Shown here: in pieces, positions 7,904 through 17,250 of the stretch | How positions within the stretch are numbered: the first letter of the stretch is position 1 | How the letters are laid out: each line of letters begins with the position of its first letter | Assembly: GCF_900116565.1 (NCBI RefSeq) | Contig: NZ_FPCJ01000001.1 | Coordinates: 682,001-746,000 of the forward strand | DNA: 64,000 bases | DNA from: Thermoflavifilum thermophilum | GTDB taxonomy: Bacteria; Bacteroidota; Bacteroidia; Chitinophagales; Chitinophagaceae | Reading direction: 5' to 3' | Position numbers and translations under genes: made by a program | The notes under the pieces: model-generated | Told to the model about the DNA's origin: nothing | Databases searched by the model: none | The model's input: only the letters and a program-made list of their open reading frames with translations

Positions 7904-9754
7904 TCAGGAAGGCAAAATGATGGATGATTTTTTTATGCCACTCATCAACTCGATACTGCGTTGAATGAATTGATTTAAAGCTTCCCCACTGAGCATTTGT
8001 TGCGACAAAAGGGCCAAATCAGCCAGGTTGCGAATCATTTTCCGCTGTTGCTCTTCATTTTGTTCCTGTAAAATCTGCTGGTAAATGGGGTGGTTGGTAT
8101 TCACGGTAAGCACCAGCTCATCGGGAATGCGTCCATACCAGCTGGCAGCCTGCCCACTCATGGAAGCCATTTCTTTTAACCGGCGATTCATCTCAGGCCG
8201 GGTGGCCACCACAGGCTGAGTTTCCGGAGAAAGACCCTTCAGCTCCACCCGATAAGCCGGATTCGGTACTTCTTTGGCAAACAGCTCTTTCAGCCTGGCT
8301 TCTTGCTGGGCAGTAAGTACACTGTGTGAACTTTCATCGCGCTTCACAAGGCGTTCCGGTATATCGGCATCTACACGCGTAAATACCACATCCTCCCATT
8401 TTTCTTCCATCGACTGGATAAAGGCCGCATCAATGATGGAATCGAGTTTTACCACCACATATCCCCTGTCACGTGCAGCTTGCAGATAGCTGTATTGTTG
8501 ATCCACATCGGTCGTGTAGAGGATTACCAATTTTTGATCCTGATTGGTCTGCAGCGGCGCAGCTTTTTCCCGGTACTCAGCCAAAGTATACCAGGTGGAC
8601 GTTGAAAAGGCATCCTGCATAAGCAGAAAAGCCTGTGCCCTTTCCCGGAACTTATCATCGGTCATCATGCCATATTTCACAAACAACCCGATATATTCCC
8701 ACTTTTCTTCCAGCTCTTTGCGATCCTGCTTGAAGATTTCTTCCAGCTTATCGGCTACTTTTTTGGTGATATGGCTGTTGATTTTGCGCACATTGGGATC
8801 GCCCTGCAAATAGCTGCGGCTTACATTTAGCGGAATATCGGGAGAATCAATCACCCCATGCAATAGCATTAAAAATTCGGGCACAATATCCTTGACCTCA
8901 TCCGTCACAAACACCTGATTGCAATACAGGCTGATGCGGTCTTTCTGAATATCGAAGTTGCGGCTGATTTTGGGAAAATACAATACCCCGTTCAGATGAA
9001 ACGGATAATCCACATGCAAATGAATCCAGAATAACGGAGGATCATAGTGAGGATATAGCTCCTTGTAGAATTTCTGGTAATCCTGCGACGTGAGCTCTGA
9101 AGGCCTTTTGATCCAGATGGGTTCGGTATTGTTGATTTGCTTTCCTTCAAAATAAATCGGAACCGGCAGGAAACGGCAATATTTCAGCAAAATAGCCCGG
9201 ATGCGTTCGGGCTCCAGAAATTCAAGACTGTCTTCATATAGATGCAAAATGACATCAGTACCCCGCCAGGGTCTTTCAGCTTCCTCCAGGGTAAATTCGG
9301 GACTTCCATCGCAAACCCAGCGCACAGCCTGCGCTCCTTCCCGATAGGAACGGGTCACAATTTCTACCCGCTCACTTACCATAAAAGCCGAATAAAAACC
9401 CAGCCCGAAATGGCCGATGATGGATGCCCCATCTCCCTTGTATTTACTGAGAAATTCTTCTGCACTGGAAAAAGCCACCTGATTAATGTACCGGTCTACT
9501 TCCTCAGCTGTCATCCCGATGCCCCGGTCTGAAATGGTAATCGTGCGCTTAGCCGCATCGAGCTTCACTTCTATGTCAAGCGTTCCAAGCTCTCCCTTAA
9601 ATTCGCCGCTATTGGCCAGCATTTTCAGTTTCTGGGTAGCATCCACTGCATTGCTGATCAGCTCCCGGAGAAAAATTTCATGTTCGGAGTAGAGAAATTT
9701 TTTGATGATGGGGAAAATATTCTCTGTGTGGACGCGTATCTGACCTTTTTGCAT
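7904..9754 (-). CDS. htpG: Molecular chaperone HtpG (Hsp90)
   Basis: Cytoplasmic ATP-dependent chaperone. Its 616 residues show the N-terminal GHKL ATPase fold with ELISNAVDAT (Glu31 and Asn35), DRGIGMT and GHFGLGFYSAFMV. The middle domain carries the catalytic Arg region NVSRSYLQGD, and a C-terminal dimerisation domain ends the protein. The length is typical of Bacteroidota HtpG, shorter than eukaryotic Hsp90 because the charged linker is absent. The start QKGQIRVHTEN is the family start. It converges on the permease (13-base gap) and diverges from rpsF. Confidence 0.97.
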   Translation of the reverse strand: MQKGQIRVHTENIFPIIKKFLYSEHEIFLRELISNAVDATQKLKMLANSGEFKGELGTLDIEVKLDAAKRTITISDRGIGMTAEEVDRYINQVAFSSAEEFLSKYKGDGASIIGHFGLGFYSAFMVSERVEIVTRSYREGAQAVRWVCDGSPEFTLEEAERPWRGTDVILHLYEDSLEFLEPERIRAILLKYCRFLPVPIYFEGKQINNTEPIWIKRPSELTSQDYQKFYKELYPHYDPPLFWIHLHVDYPFHLNGVLYFPKISRNFDIQKDRISLYCNQVFVTDEVKDIVPEFLMLLHGVIDSPDIPLNVSRSYLQGDPNVRKINSHITKKVADKLEEIFKQDRKELEEKWEYIGLFVKYGMMTDDKFRERAQAFLLMQDAFSTSTWYTLAEYREKAAPLQTNQDQKLVILYTTDVDQQYSYLQAARDRGYVVVKLDSIIDAAFIQSMEEKWEDVVFTRVDADIPERLVKRDESSHSVLTAQQEARLKELFAKEVPNPAYRVELKGLSPETQPVVATRPEMNRRLKEMASMSGQAASWYGRIPDELVLTVNTNHPIYQQILQEQNEEQQRKMIRNLADLALLSQQMLSGEALNQFIQRSIELMSGIKKSSIILPS

Positions 9755-9774
9755 AACAATCTGGGTTTAGCAGG

Positions 9775-9782
9775 CAAAACTA
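9775..9782 (-). promoter_or_regulatory. Possible htpG promoter (-7 element)
   Basis: On the reverse strand the sequence TAGTTTTG matches TAnnTTTG, 20 bases upstream of the htpG ATG. A TTTG at 9798-9801 is 15 bases further up, closer than the usual 19-21, so the -33 assignment is doubtful. Confidence 0.45.
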
Positions 9783-9834
9783 CGATTTGCCGCTTTTCAA
9801 ACCCTGTGCCACCCCCAACTGCTGACAGATTGTC

Positions 9835-9866
9835 TTGGTATGGTTTCATAAATTCTCCTATCTTTG
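9835..9866 (+). promoter_or_regulatory. Promoter of rpsF-rpsR-rplI
   Basis: TTG at 9835-9837, a 21-base spacer and TATCTTTG at 9859-9866 fit the Bacteroidota sigma-A promoter. The -7 element ends 26 bases before the first rpsF ATG. This also shows that the longer frame starting at 9680 is not the real gene start. Confidence 0.75.
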
Positions 9867-9892
9867 CACTCCCAAATTCATTAAACACTGGT

Positions 9893-10264
9893 ATGATGAA
9901 CAACTATGAATTGATGGTGATCTTCACCCCGATTCTTTCTGAGGAAGAATATGCCGCCATGCAGAAGAAGTATGTGGATTTTATCCAGGAAAATGGCGGC
10001 GTTATCGTCCATCAGGAACCCTGGGGACTCAGATCACTGGCGTACCCCATCCAGAAAAAGACTACCGGTCTTTACTGGGTGCTGGAATATCAGGCGCCAT
10101 CCGACCTCAATGCCAGGCTTACCGTTCAGCTGAACCGCGATGAACAGGTCATGCGACACATGATTACCCGCCTGGATAAATATGCGGTAGAATACAACGC
10201 CAAGCGCAGAGCTGGAATTCAGCAAAATGCCATTCAAAAAGAATTTGATAACCTGAATGCCTAA
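9893..10264 (+). CDS. rpsF: 30S ribosomal protein bS6
   Basis: Small-subunit protein that binds 16S rRNA with bS18 on the platform. The body (NNYELMVIFTPILSEEE, GLRSLAYPIQKKTTGLYWVLEY, DEQVMRHMITRLDK) is a normal bS6, about 122-123 residues. Two ATG codons at 9893 and 9896 are adjacent and either could start translation. The open frame extends upstream to 9680 but would include the promoter, so that extension is rejected. It is first gene of rpsF-rpsR-rplI with short gaps; unlike many bacteria, no ssb lies between rpsF and rpsR. Confidence 0.97.
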   Translation: MMNNYELMVIFTPILSEEEYAAMQKKYVDFIQENGGVIVHQEPWGLRSLAYPIQKKTTGLYWVLEYQAPSDLNARLTVQLNRDEQVMRHMITRLDKYAVEYNAKRRAGIQQNAIQKEFDNLNA

Positions 10265-10276
10265 TTATTCATAACT

Positions 10277-10546
10277 ATGGCGACCAAACAACCTGAGATC
10301 AAATATCTAACGGCTACCCGCATTGAAAAAAAGCAAAAAAAATATTGCCGTTTCAAAAAGCTGGGTATCAAATATATTGATTACAAAGACGCAGAATTTC
10401 TGAAAAAATTTCTGAACGAACAAGGGAAGCTGCTTCCCCGCCGCATTACCGGTAATTCCCTGAAATATCAGCGAAAACTGGCTACAGCCGTAAAAAAAGC
10501 CCGCCAGATGGCATTGCTTCCCTATGTAACTGATATGCTGAAATAA
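10277..10546 (+). CDS. rpsR: 30S ribosomal protein bS18
   Basis: An 89-residue, strongly basic protein with the bS18 core [35 protein letters not shown] and the C-terminal [11 protein letters not shown]. It pairs with bS6 on the small-subunit platform. It begins 12 bases after rpsF and precedes rplI by 26 bases, the standard order for this operon. The single Cys in YCRFKK is usual for the family. Confidence 0.98.
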   Translation: MATKQPEIKYLTATRIEKKQKKYCRFKKLGIKYIDYKDAEFLKKFLNEQGKLLPRRITGNSLKYQRKLATAVKKARQMALLPYVTDMLK

Positions 10547-10572
10547 TTCTCTTCTAAAAAAGTGCATTTCCT

Positions 10573-11019
10573 ATGCAAGTGATCTTGTTGCAAGACGTTG
10601 AAAACCTGGGACATCAAAACGATCTGGTGACCGTAAAAGACGGATATGGCCGCAATTATCTCATTCCCCGCAAACTCGCTGTAGAAGCTAATCCTTCGAA
10701 CCTGAAGCAGCTGGAGCAGCGCAAAAAAGCCGAACGCCGCAAAGAAGAAGCCTTGCTGGCCACCATAGCCCAGGTAAAAGAAGCACTTCAGGCCTCCCCA
10801 TTGCGCATCGGAGCCAAGGTGGGTACCAGTGGCAAAATATTTGGTTCCGTCACGCCCGTACAAATTGCACAGGCTATCAAATCCCAGAAAGGATATGAAA
10901 TTGATCGCCGGCGCATTCACCTGCTGGAAGAAGTAAAGGAACTGGGTGTATATACCGCCCGCATTGATTTTGGCAAAGGCAATGAAGTAGATGTACAATT
11001 TGAAGTGGTAGCCGAATAA
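10573..11019 (+). CDS. rplI: 50S ribosomal protein bL9
   Basis: A 148-residue large-subunit protein. The N-terminal rRNA-binding domain QVILLQDVENLGHQNDLVTVKDGYGRNYLIP is followed by the long connecting helix (residues about 41-75, rich in Lys, Glu and Ala) and the C-terminal domain with GSVTPVQIAQAI. It is the last gene of the rpsF operon; two consecutive stem-loops follow within 80 bases. Confidence 0.98.
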   Translation: MQVILLQDVENLGHQNDLVTVKDGYGRNYLIPRKLAVEANPSNLKQLEQRKKAERRKEEALLATIAQVKEALQASPLRIGAKVGTSGKIFGSVTPVQIAQAIKSQKGYEIDRRRIHLLEEVKELGVYTARIDFGKGNEVDVQFEVVAE

Positions 11020-11030
11020 ATAAAGCTATG

Positions 11031-11059
11031 AAAACCTGCCTGCCGGACAGGCAGGTTTT
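11031..11059. terminator. GC-rich palindrome after rplI (first of two hairpins)
   Basis: Perfect 12-base-pair stem 11031-11042 with 11048-11059, loop CCGGA, flanked by AAAA and TTTT. It sits 11 bases after the rplI stop and can act on either strand. The CTGCC/GGCAG core resembles dispersed palindromes I recall from Bacteroidota genomes. Confidence 0.7.
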
Positions 11060-11066
11060 CAACTCC

Positions 11067-11096
11067 AAGCTGCATATTTCGTATGCAGCTTTTTTC
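11067..11096 (+). terminator. Second hairpin with T-tract after rplI
   Basis: Stem of 10 base pairs (11067-11076 with 11082-11091), loop TTTCG, followed by a T run to 11095. A classic intrinsic terminator for the ribosomal operon. It lies directly before the stop codon of the convergent outer-membrane gene. Confidence 0.85.
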
Positions 11097-11100
11097 ATGT

Positions 11101-12804
11101 CTAAAAATCATAGGTCCTTCGCGCAATATTCCATCGCAGAGCAAGGCTTACAAAGCTGGTATTGGCCTGCGGATCGTAACTGAAATATGCACCGCCTGTT
11201 TTCCGGTACAGATACGAAAGATCCAAATAAAGATGGTATTTAAGTTCGTAGGAAAGGGTCAGATTCAGGCTGGCAATTTTTGCATCTAACCCTTGCCCGA
11301 TGCGGTTATTGTAATCTTGTTGACGGGTATCATAACTTTTGAAAATATCACTCCCCCAGTTTACATTCCCACTGTCGCGCCCCTGTTGCACAAATAAAAG
11401 CTGACCCTGCAATACCCATCTGGGAAAGGGCTGATAACGGGCAATGCCGATAAATTCTTTGAAATTGGCTCCCATCGGGTCGGCCAGCGGCTGATTGTAA
11501 TTCGTGTAATTGGTAATGGTGTCACTATGCGTATAGGTATAAGGCCGCACAATATTCATTTCACCTTGTAAATCCAGATTGTTTATTCCGAAAGCATTTA
11601 TATATTTCCCTCCCAGCTGTGCAGCCCACTTATTGCCCCACCAGCCATCATGGCTGAGAAACTCGCTGATACGCAACTCATCAAACAGAAATTGCCCGTA
11701 AAACTGCCAATGATGCGCCACATCGGCCTTTGCATGAAAACCCACATGTGCCTTATCCGGACTGCCCAGCTGCTGTTCTACCGATCGATAAAAAATAACC
11801 GGATTCAGGTACTGAAAATCAAAATGATCGGGTCGGGAAAAAATCACGCTTTCAAATACACCTACATTTAACCATCGTGTTACATCCATGCTAAGGTCGT
11901 GCAACGCCATGTATTTTTTGGGTCGCAGATAATCACTGTCCGGATTAAACTGTGAGGTTAATTCAGCAAACAAATTGTAATAATGCAATCGCCATACATT
12001 GGTATTCAATTTCAGATACAGATAATCACTGGAAAAATCACTCAGGAATAAACTGCGGAAACCTTCACCCAGAAAGTTTTTACCATATCCGAAATCCACA
12101 TCAATAAACTTTGTGACGTTAAATGAAATATATCCCGTTGCATGAATATAATCCACACCATTACCCTTGTATGATTTGTAAAACCCCATACCAGGTACGG
12201 CTTTATAATCCTGAATCCATTGCTGCACAAACAACGGAGGCCTTTCCTGGTTATCCGATAAAAAAGAATAAAATCCGATTTTATTTGCCAGCCGACCTTT
12301 TAACTCCAGGCCACGGGTATTGATAAAAAGGAAATCTCCATTATGCGCTTCTTTACCTGCCTGTAGCAGCAATACGGGATTGATGGTAAAATACAGGTCG
12401 GGACTATTATATTGAAACAGATAAGCAGGCGATGTATAGAAATGCTTCCATACAGGTTGCCGGCTTTTTTCTGCTAAAGTGGAATCATTCAGCCATTCAG
12501 GAAAATCTGTGTACAGCTCACTGATGGTATAACGATCCGCAGAAGAAAGTTTGTGGTTCAATTGCGAATCAACCTGTTGTATAAAAGGTATCAGGGCTGA
12601 TGCTTCATAAGGCTTCACAAAACTGGAGTACGTGCCCGGGAGTCTGCCCGACAATATTTCCAGACGATCTGCTACATGATAGGCCGGCTGATGCAGAGGA
12701 ATTTCGGTAGATTGGGCATGAATCCTGTTATTGCATAATATCAGGGCTACCAGGAAAAGCAAACAGGCTGCAGGTCGGGAAAGAATGCGCGAAGGATACT
12801 GCAT
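11101..12804 (-). CDS. Outer-membrane beta-barrel protein, Wzi/RemB-like
   Basis: About 567 residues from the preferred ATG at 12804. The N-terminus QYPSRILSRP followed by a hydrophobic core and NNRIHAQS is a signal peptide; the longer frame to 12858 would overlap the divergent dihydroorotase and put 18 polar residues before it. The mature part alternates aromatic and polar residues (FIDVDFGYGKNFLGEGFRSL, YLYLKLNTNVWRLHYYNLFAEL, LTLSYELKYHLYLDLSYLYR) and ends in an aromatic-rich strand, as in outer-membrane barrels. It resembles proteins annotated as capsule-assembly Wzi-like or gliding protein RemB. The exact role is not shown by the neighbours. Confidence 0.72.
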   Translation of the reverse strand: MQYPSRILSRPAACLLFLVALILCNNRIHAQSTEIPLHQPAYHVADRLEILSGRLPGTYSSFVKPYEASALIPFIQQVDSQLNHKLSSADRYTISELYTDFPEWLNDSTLAEKSRQPVWKHFYTSPAYLFQYNSPDLYFTINPVLLLQAGKEAHNGDFLFINTRGLELKGRLANKIGFYSFLSDNQERPPLFVQQWIQDYKAVPGMGFYKSYKGNGVDYIHATGYISFNVTKFIDVDFGYGKNFLGEGFRSLFLSDFSSDYLYLKLNTNVWRLHYYNLFAELTSQFNPDSDYLRPKKYMALHDLSMDVTRWLNVGVFESVIFSRPDHFDFQYLNPVIFYRSVEQQLGSPDKAHVGFHAKADVAHHWQFYGQFLFDELRISEFLSHDGWWGNKWAAQLGGKYINAFGINNLDLQGEMNIVRPYTYTHSDTITNYTNYNQPLADPMGANFKEFIGIARYQPFPRWVLQGQLLFVQQGRDSGNVNWGSDIFKSYDTRQQDYNNRIGQGLDAKIASLNLTLSYELKYHLYLDLSYLYRKTGGAYFSYDPQANTSFVSLALRWNIARRTYDF

Positions 12805-12852
12805 AGCGTAACGACAGATTGAGGAATGTGAATGTTTCTTTATTTTTATCAC

Positions 12853-14196
12853 ATGCAAAGATATCTGATCAAGGACATTTTACTTGTTAATGAAGGGAAA
12901 ATCATTCCAACCGATGTACTGATTGAAGGAGAACGTTTTGAAAAAATTGCTCCTCACATTCAGGTCAAAAACCCGGTAACCGAAATCAATGGCGCAGGCA
13001 AATATATGCTGCCCGGTGTGATTGATGACCAGGTGCATTTCCGTGAGCCCGGATATACCCACAAAGCTACTATCTACACCGAATCGCGCGCAGCTGTTGC
13101 GGGTGGAGTAACCAGTTATATGGAAATGCCCAACACCTATCCACCTGCCGTTACGCTGGAACTGCTGCAGCAGAAATATGAGATCGCAGCCAGGCATTCG
13201 CTGGCCAATTATTCCTTTTACCTGGGAGCCGCCAATCATCATCTGGAAGAGATAGTACGACTTAATGCCCATCGCCAGGAAATATGTGGTTTGAAAATCT
13301 TCATGGGCTCATCCACCGGTGAATTGCTTGTGGATGATATTCCTACACTTGAACAAATATTTGCCAGCTGCGAGTTGCCCATTGCCACTCATTGCGAAGA
13401 TGAATCACTAATCAGGCAGCGGCTGCAAATGGCTAAAACACAGAAAGGTGAGGCTTTAACCGCAGCCGATCATCCGTGGATCCGCAACGAAGAAGTATGC
13501 CTGCGCTCATCATCCTTTGCCGTTTCTCTGGCAAAACGATATGGTACGCGCCTGCATATCTTGCATCTCACCACAGCAGAGGAAATGCAATTGTTTACAG
13601 CCGATATCCCTCTGGCCGAAAAACAAATTACGGCCGAGGTTTGCGTACACCATCTGCATTTCACAGCCGATGCATATCCCAGGTTGGGTAATCTCATCAA
13701 ATGCAATCCGGCTATTAAAGCAGCCCATCACCGGGATGCACTGTGGCAGGCTTTGCTGGAAGGACGCATTGATGTAATTGCAACCGATCATGCACCTCAT
13801 ACATGGGAAGAAAAACAACAACCCTACTTGCAGGCTCCTGCCGGATTGCCATTGGTGCAACATGGCTTGCTGCTGATGCTGGAATATTATCAGCAGGGTA
13901 CCATATCGCTGGAAAAGATTGTGGAAAAAATGTGTCACCATCCGGCCATTTGTTTTCAGGTGCGCGAAAGAGGATTTGTACGGGAAGGCTATTTTGCAGA
14001 TGCAGTTATCGTGGATATGAAAACCAGCACACCGGTCAATAAAGATCAACTGTTATACAAATGCAAGTGGAGCCCTTTTGAATCACACGTATTCCCGGCA
14101 TCCATTACACATACTTTTGTAAGTGGTCACCTGGCTTATGCCGATGGCAAATTCAACGAAACTCGTATGGGACAAAGACTTTTGTTTAACCGTTGA
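12853..14196 (+). CDS. pyrC: Dihydroorotase
   Basis: Zinc amidohydrolase that closes carbamoyl-aspartate to dihydroorotate in pyrimidine synthesis. The 447 residues from ATG 12853 include GVIDDQVHFREPGYTHK, MPNTYPP, LKIFMGSSTGE (metal-bridging Lys), ATHCEDE, LHILHLTT, NPAIKAAHHRD and IATDHAPH. The usual metal-binding HxH reads Gln60-Val-His62; the other ligands are present. I recall the same QVH in other Bacteroidota dihydroorotases. The ATG at 12832 is less likely because it adds seven hydrophobic residues outside the family start. A short 18-base gap leads to the MutS-like gene, suggesting co-transcription. Confidence 0.93.
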   Translation: MQRYLIKDILLVNEGKIIPTDVLIEGERFEKIAPHIQVKNPVTEINGAGKYMLPGVIDDQVHFREPGYTHKATIYTESRAAVAGGVTSYMEMPNTYPPAVTLELLQQKYEIAARHSLANYSFYLGAANHHLEEIVRLNAHRQEICGLKIFMGSSTGELLVDDIPTLEQIFASCELPIATHCEDESLIRQRLQMAKTQKGEALTAADHPWIRNEEVCLRSSSFAVSLAKRYGTRLHILHLTTAEEMQLFTADIPLAEKQITAEVCVHHLHFTADAYPRLGNLIKCNPAIKAAHHRDALWQALLEGRIDVIATDHAPHTWEEKQQPYLQAPAGLPLVQHGLLLMLEYYQQGTISLEKIVEKMCHHPAICFQVRERGFVREGYFADAVIVDMKTSTPVNKDQLLYKCKWSPFESHVFPASITHTFVSGHLAYADGKFNETRMGQRLLFNR

Positions 14197-14214
14197 TGAT
14201 ACTGTATCATTTGC

Positions 14215-15558
14215 ATGGAAATTGATAAAACCACATATCAGGATCTGTCCATATTTTTTGCAGATGAAGAATCTTCACTTTTTCATCATTTGGATTTTAC
14301 GCGCACCAGTGTTGGACAAGCTGAGCTGAGACGTATATTTCTGCATCCATTGAAAAACATAGAAGAAATTCATGCTGTTCAGCAAATTGTACAATTTATT
14401 TTTCAACACATAAATCAATGGGAACATTCGGTAACAAATGGCACCATTGTAATGATTGAAGAATATCTGAATGCACGCGTTGATACCGATAAACCCGGAA
14501 ATAATCCATTAACCGGATTTTTCCAGCATCTGTGGTTCCATACATTGAGAAAAAGCGATTATTCTTATTTATGTTTTGCTCTTTCTCATGTAGCTGATCT
14601 GATCAAAGGATGTGAGTATCTGGTGCAGCTTCTGCTGAAACCATCCACCCCCCGCCAGCTTGCCAACGTGCTGCAATCCATGAAGCAGGTGCTTTCGCTC
14701 CCAGAAACTTCAGCATTCGATCATCCTTTTCATGGCCGCACACCGGTAAGGGTGGTATTAAAAGCACATGAAACAGCAAGGCGCTTTTTTAGGCCCCGCC
14801 TGCAGGAACTAATGCGTTTATACGCACACCTGGATGCATGGTATGCCATGGCAAAAGCCATGAAAACTTATGATTTGGTGATACCTGTATTTACATCTGC
14901 GCAACCGCCGTTTCTGAAAGTAAAGGGTATATTCCATCCATTGCTGAAACAACCGGTGAGAAATGATTTGCAATTGAGTCGCGAGCAAAATTTTCTTTTT
15001 CTAACCGGTGCCAATATGGCCGGTAAAAGTACACTTATTAAGGCGGTAGGTATTGCTGTTTTTCTGGCTCATATTGGGATGGGTGTTCCTGCCTATGAAA
15101 TGGAACTGAGTTTGTTTGACGGGATGCTGACGAATATTCATGTGGATGATGATATCATTCATGGCAAAAGTTATTTTTACAATGAAGTGCATCGCATCAA
15201 AAACACCATTGAAAAAATTCAGCATGGGAAATACTGGCTGGTGCTTATTGATGAGCTGTTTAAAGGCACCAATGTGGATGATGCCAGAAATTGTTCAGTA
15301 GCTGTTATACGAGGACTCGCTTCGGTGCGCGATAGCTTGTTTATTTTGTCCACACATTTGTATGAAATTGCCGAACAATTAAAATCCTGCAGCAATATTC
15401 AGTTTCGCTACTTTGAAGTACAGATGGAAGAAGGTAAATTTCAGTTCAACTATCATTTAAGAGAAGGCATATCGCACGACAGGCTTGGATATCTGATATT
15501 AAAACAGGAAAAAGTACTTGATATGCTCAACCATCTGCAACAACATACACAAACCTGA
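14215..15558 (+). CDS. MutS-like ATPase lacking the mismatch-recognition domain
   Basis: A 447-residue protein with only the MutS core/lever-like helical region (about residues 20-240) and the MutS domain V ATPase. The ATPase shows Walker A GANMAGKST, the N-2-like IHVDDDIIHGKSYFYNEVHR, Walker B LVLIDELFKGTN and the following STHLYEIAEQL His. The N-terminal mismatch-binding and connector domains of MutS1, and the Smr nuclease of MutS2, are absent, so it is one of the short DNA mismatch repair MutS-like proteins common in Bacteroidota. DNA or RNA structure binding is plausible; function is not established. It follows dihydroorotase by 18 bases. Confidence 0.88.
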   Translation: MEIDKTTYQDLSIFFADEESSLFHHLDFTRTSVGQAELRRIFLHPLKNIEEIHAVQQIVQFIFQHINQWEHSVTNGTIVMIEEYLNARVDTDKPGNNPLTGFFQHLWFHTLRKSDYSYLCFALSHVADLIKGCEYLVQLLLKPSTPRQLANVLQSMKQVLSLPETSAFDHPFHGRTPVRVVLKAHETARRFFRPRLQELMRLYAHLDAWYAMAKAMKTYDLVIPVFTSAQPPFLKVKGIFHPLLKQPVRNDLQLSREQNFLFLTGANMAGKSTLIKAVGIAVFLAHIGMGVPAYEMELSLFDGMLTNIHVDDDIIHGKSYFYNEVHRIKNTIEKIQHGKYWLVLIDELFKGTNVDDARNCSVAVIRGLASVRDSLFILSTHLYEIAEQLKSCSNIQFRYFEVQMEEGKFQFNYHLREGISHDRLGYLILKQEKVLDMLNHLQQHTQT

Positions 15559-15624
15559 TGAAGGTTCTGCCCGTTTGCAGATATAATGATGAATGTGTAA
15601 TTTCAACCTGACAAACCCTATCAC

Positions 15625-17184
15625 ATGCTGGTAAAAACCTTTGGCAGTGCGGTACATGGTATTGACGCTATCACCATTACCATCGAAGTTGATGTTACCC
15701 AAGGCATGAAATACTTCATGGTTGGCTTACCCGATAATGCAGTAAAAGAAAGCCAGCAACGCATTGAAGCCGCACTGAAAAACAGTGGATTCAGGATGCC
15801 CCGCATGCGCGTGGTGGTAAACATGGCTCCGGCTGATATCAAAAAAGCTGGCTCGGCATACGATTTACCAATTGCTATAGGTATTCTGGCATCATCCGGA
15901 CAAATGCTGGCCCATGAGCCGGAAGGTGGCCAAAGCAAACTTTCCCAATACATCATCATGGGTGAACTTTCGCTCGACGGATCTTTGCAGCCCATTCGGG
16001 GCGCACTTCCCATTGCCATTCAAGCGCGAAAGGAACAATTCAAAGGCTTTATCCTGCCCCGCCAGAACGCCCGGGAAGCCGCCATGGTAAATCGTTTGGA
16101 AGTGTATGGCATGTCGCATATCAAAGAAGTAGTCGATTTTCTGGAAGGAAAAATTCATCCTGAACCACTAAAAATTGACACAAGAGAAGAATTTTTTCAT
16201 GCCCAGCAAACATTCGCAGAAGATTTTAGTGATGTAAAAGGGCAGGAACATATCAAAAGAGCGATGGAAATTGCGGCCGCCGGCGGGCATAACGTCATTC
16301 TGATAGGCCCACCCGGAGCCGGAAAAACCATGCTGGCCAAACGATTGCCCAGCATTCTACCGCCCCTTACCCTGCATGAAGCTCTGGAAACAACCAAAAT
16401 TCATTCGGTTGCTGGCAAACTACCTGCTGATGCCACCCTCATTGCTCATCGGCCTTTTCGGGCGCCCCACCACACCATTAGCGATACCGCGTTGGTAGGC
16501 GGCGGCAGCATTCCCCAGCCGGGCGAGATTTCACTGGCACATAACGGCGTATTGTTTCTGGATGAATTGCCTGAATTCAAACGATCTGTGCTGGAAGTAT
16601 TGAGACAGCCCCTGGAGGAACGAAAAGTTACCATTTCGCGTGCAAAAGTAGCCATTGAATTTCCAGCCAGTTTCATGCTCGTGGCTTCGATGAATCCCTG
16701 TCCCTGTGGTTATTTCAATCATCCTGAAAAAGCATGTACCTGCCCGCCTGGTGCCGTACAAAAATACCTGAGCCGCATTTCAGGCCCCCTGCTCGACAGA
16801 ATAGATCTGCACGTGGAGGTGACTCCCGTACCTTTCCTTCAGCTTTCTTCCTCTCAGGAAACCGAAAAAAGCTCATCCATCCGCGAAAGAGTGATCCGAG
16901 CCAGGCAAATTCAGCAACAACGATATCAAGACTATCCGGGCATTTACTGCAATGCTCAGATCAACAGCAGCTTGCTGAAAAAATATTGTACTATTCCGCA
17001 GGCCGGCATGCAGTTGCTGAAAACAGCCATGGAAAGGCTTCATCTCTCAGCGAGAGCTTATGATCGCATCCTGAAAGTGGCCCGTACCATTGCCGATCTG
17101 GAGGAATCTGAAAATATCCAGATCCAGCATGTAGCAGAAGCTATTCAATATCGAAGCCTGGATCGAGAAAACTGGGGATTATAA
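15625..17184 (+). CDS. comM: ComM/YifB-family Mg-chelatase-like AAA+ ATPase
   Basis: A 519-residue protein with an N-terminal Lon-protease-like domain ([35 protein letters not shown]), an AAA+ module with Walker [10 protein letters not shown] and Walker B FLDELPEF, a Cys cluster [19 protein letters not shown], and a C-terminal Mg-chelatase lid domain ([20 protein letters not shown]). ComM is a hexameric branch-migration helicase that helps integrate transforming DNA; the ComEA-like HhH gene at 23.8 kb is not part of this unit. The start at 15625 gives the standard family beginning, LVKTFGSA. Confidence 0.95.
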   Translation: MLVKTFGSAVHGIDAITITIEVDVTQGMKYFMVGLPDNAVKESQQRIEAALKNSGFRMPRMRVVVNMAPADIKKAGSAYDLPIAIGILASSGQMLAHEPEGGQSKLSQYIIMGELSLDGSLQPIRGALPIAIQARKEQFKGFILPRQNAREAAMVNRLEVYGMSHIKEVVDFLEGKIHPEPLKIDTREEFFHAQQTFAEDFSDVKGQEHIKRAMEIAAAGGHNVILIGPPGAGKTMLAKRLPSILPPLTLHEALETTKIHSVAGKLPADATLIAHRPFRAPHHTISDTALVGGGSIPQPGEISLAHNGVLFLDELPEFKRSVLEVLRQPLEERKVTISRAKVAIEFPASFMLVASMNPCPCGYFNHPEKACTCPPGAVQKYLSRISGPLLDRIDLHVEVTPVPFLQLSSSQETEKSSSIRERVIRARQIQQQRYQDYPGIYCNAQINSSLLKKYCTIPQAGMQLLKTAMERLHLSARAYDRILKVARTIADLEESENIQIQHVAEAIQYRSLDRENWGL

Positions 17185-17200
17185 AACCGGAGATTATAAA

Positions 17201-17208
17201 TACCTTTG
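17201..17208 (+). promoter_or_regulatory. -7 element before DUF983 gene
   Basis: TACCTTTG matches TAnnTTTG and overlaps the TTG codon at 17206 that opens the longer frame, so translation should start further down at 17251. No clear -33 TTG is visible. Confidence 0.5.
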
Positions 17209-17250
17209 CAACTGCATATCTTGTTTGCAGAAACAAATGGTTCACGTTCT

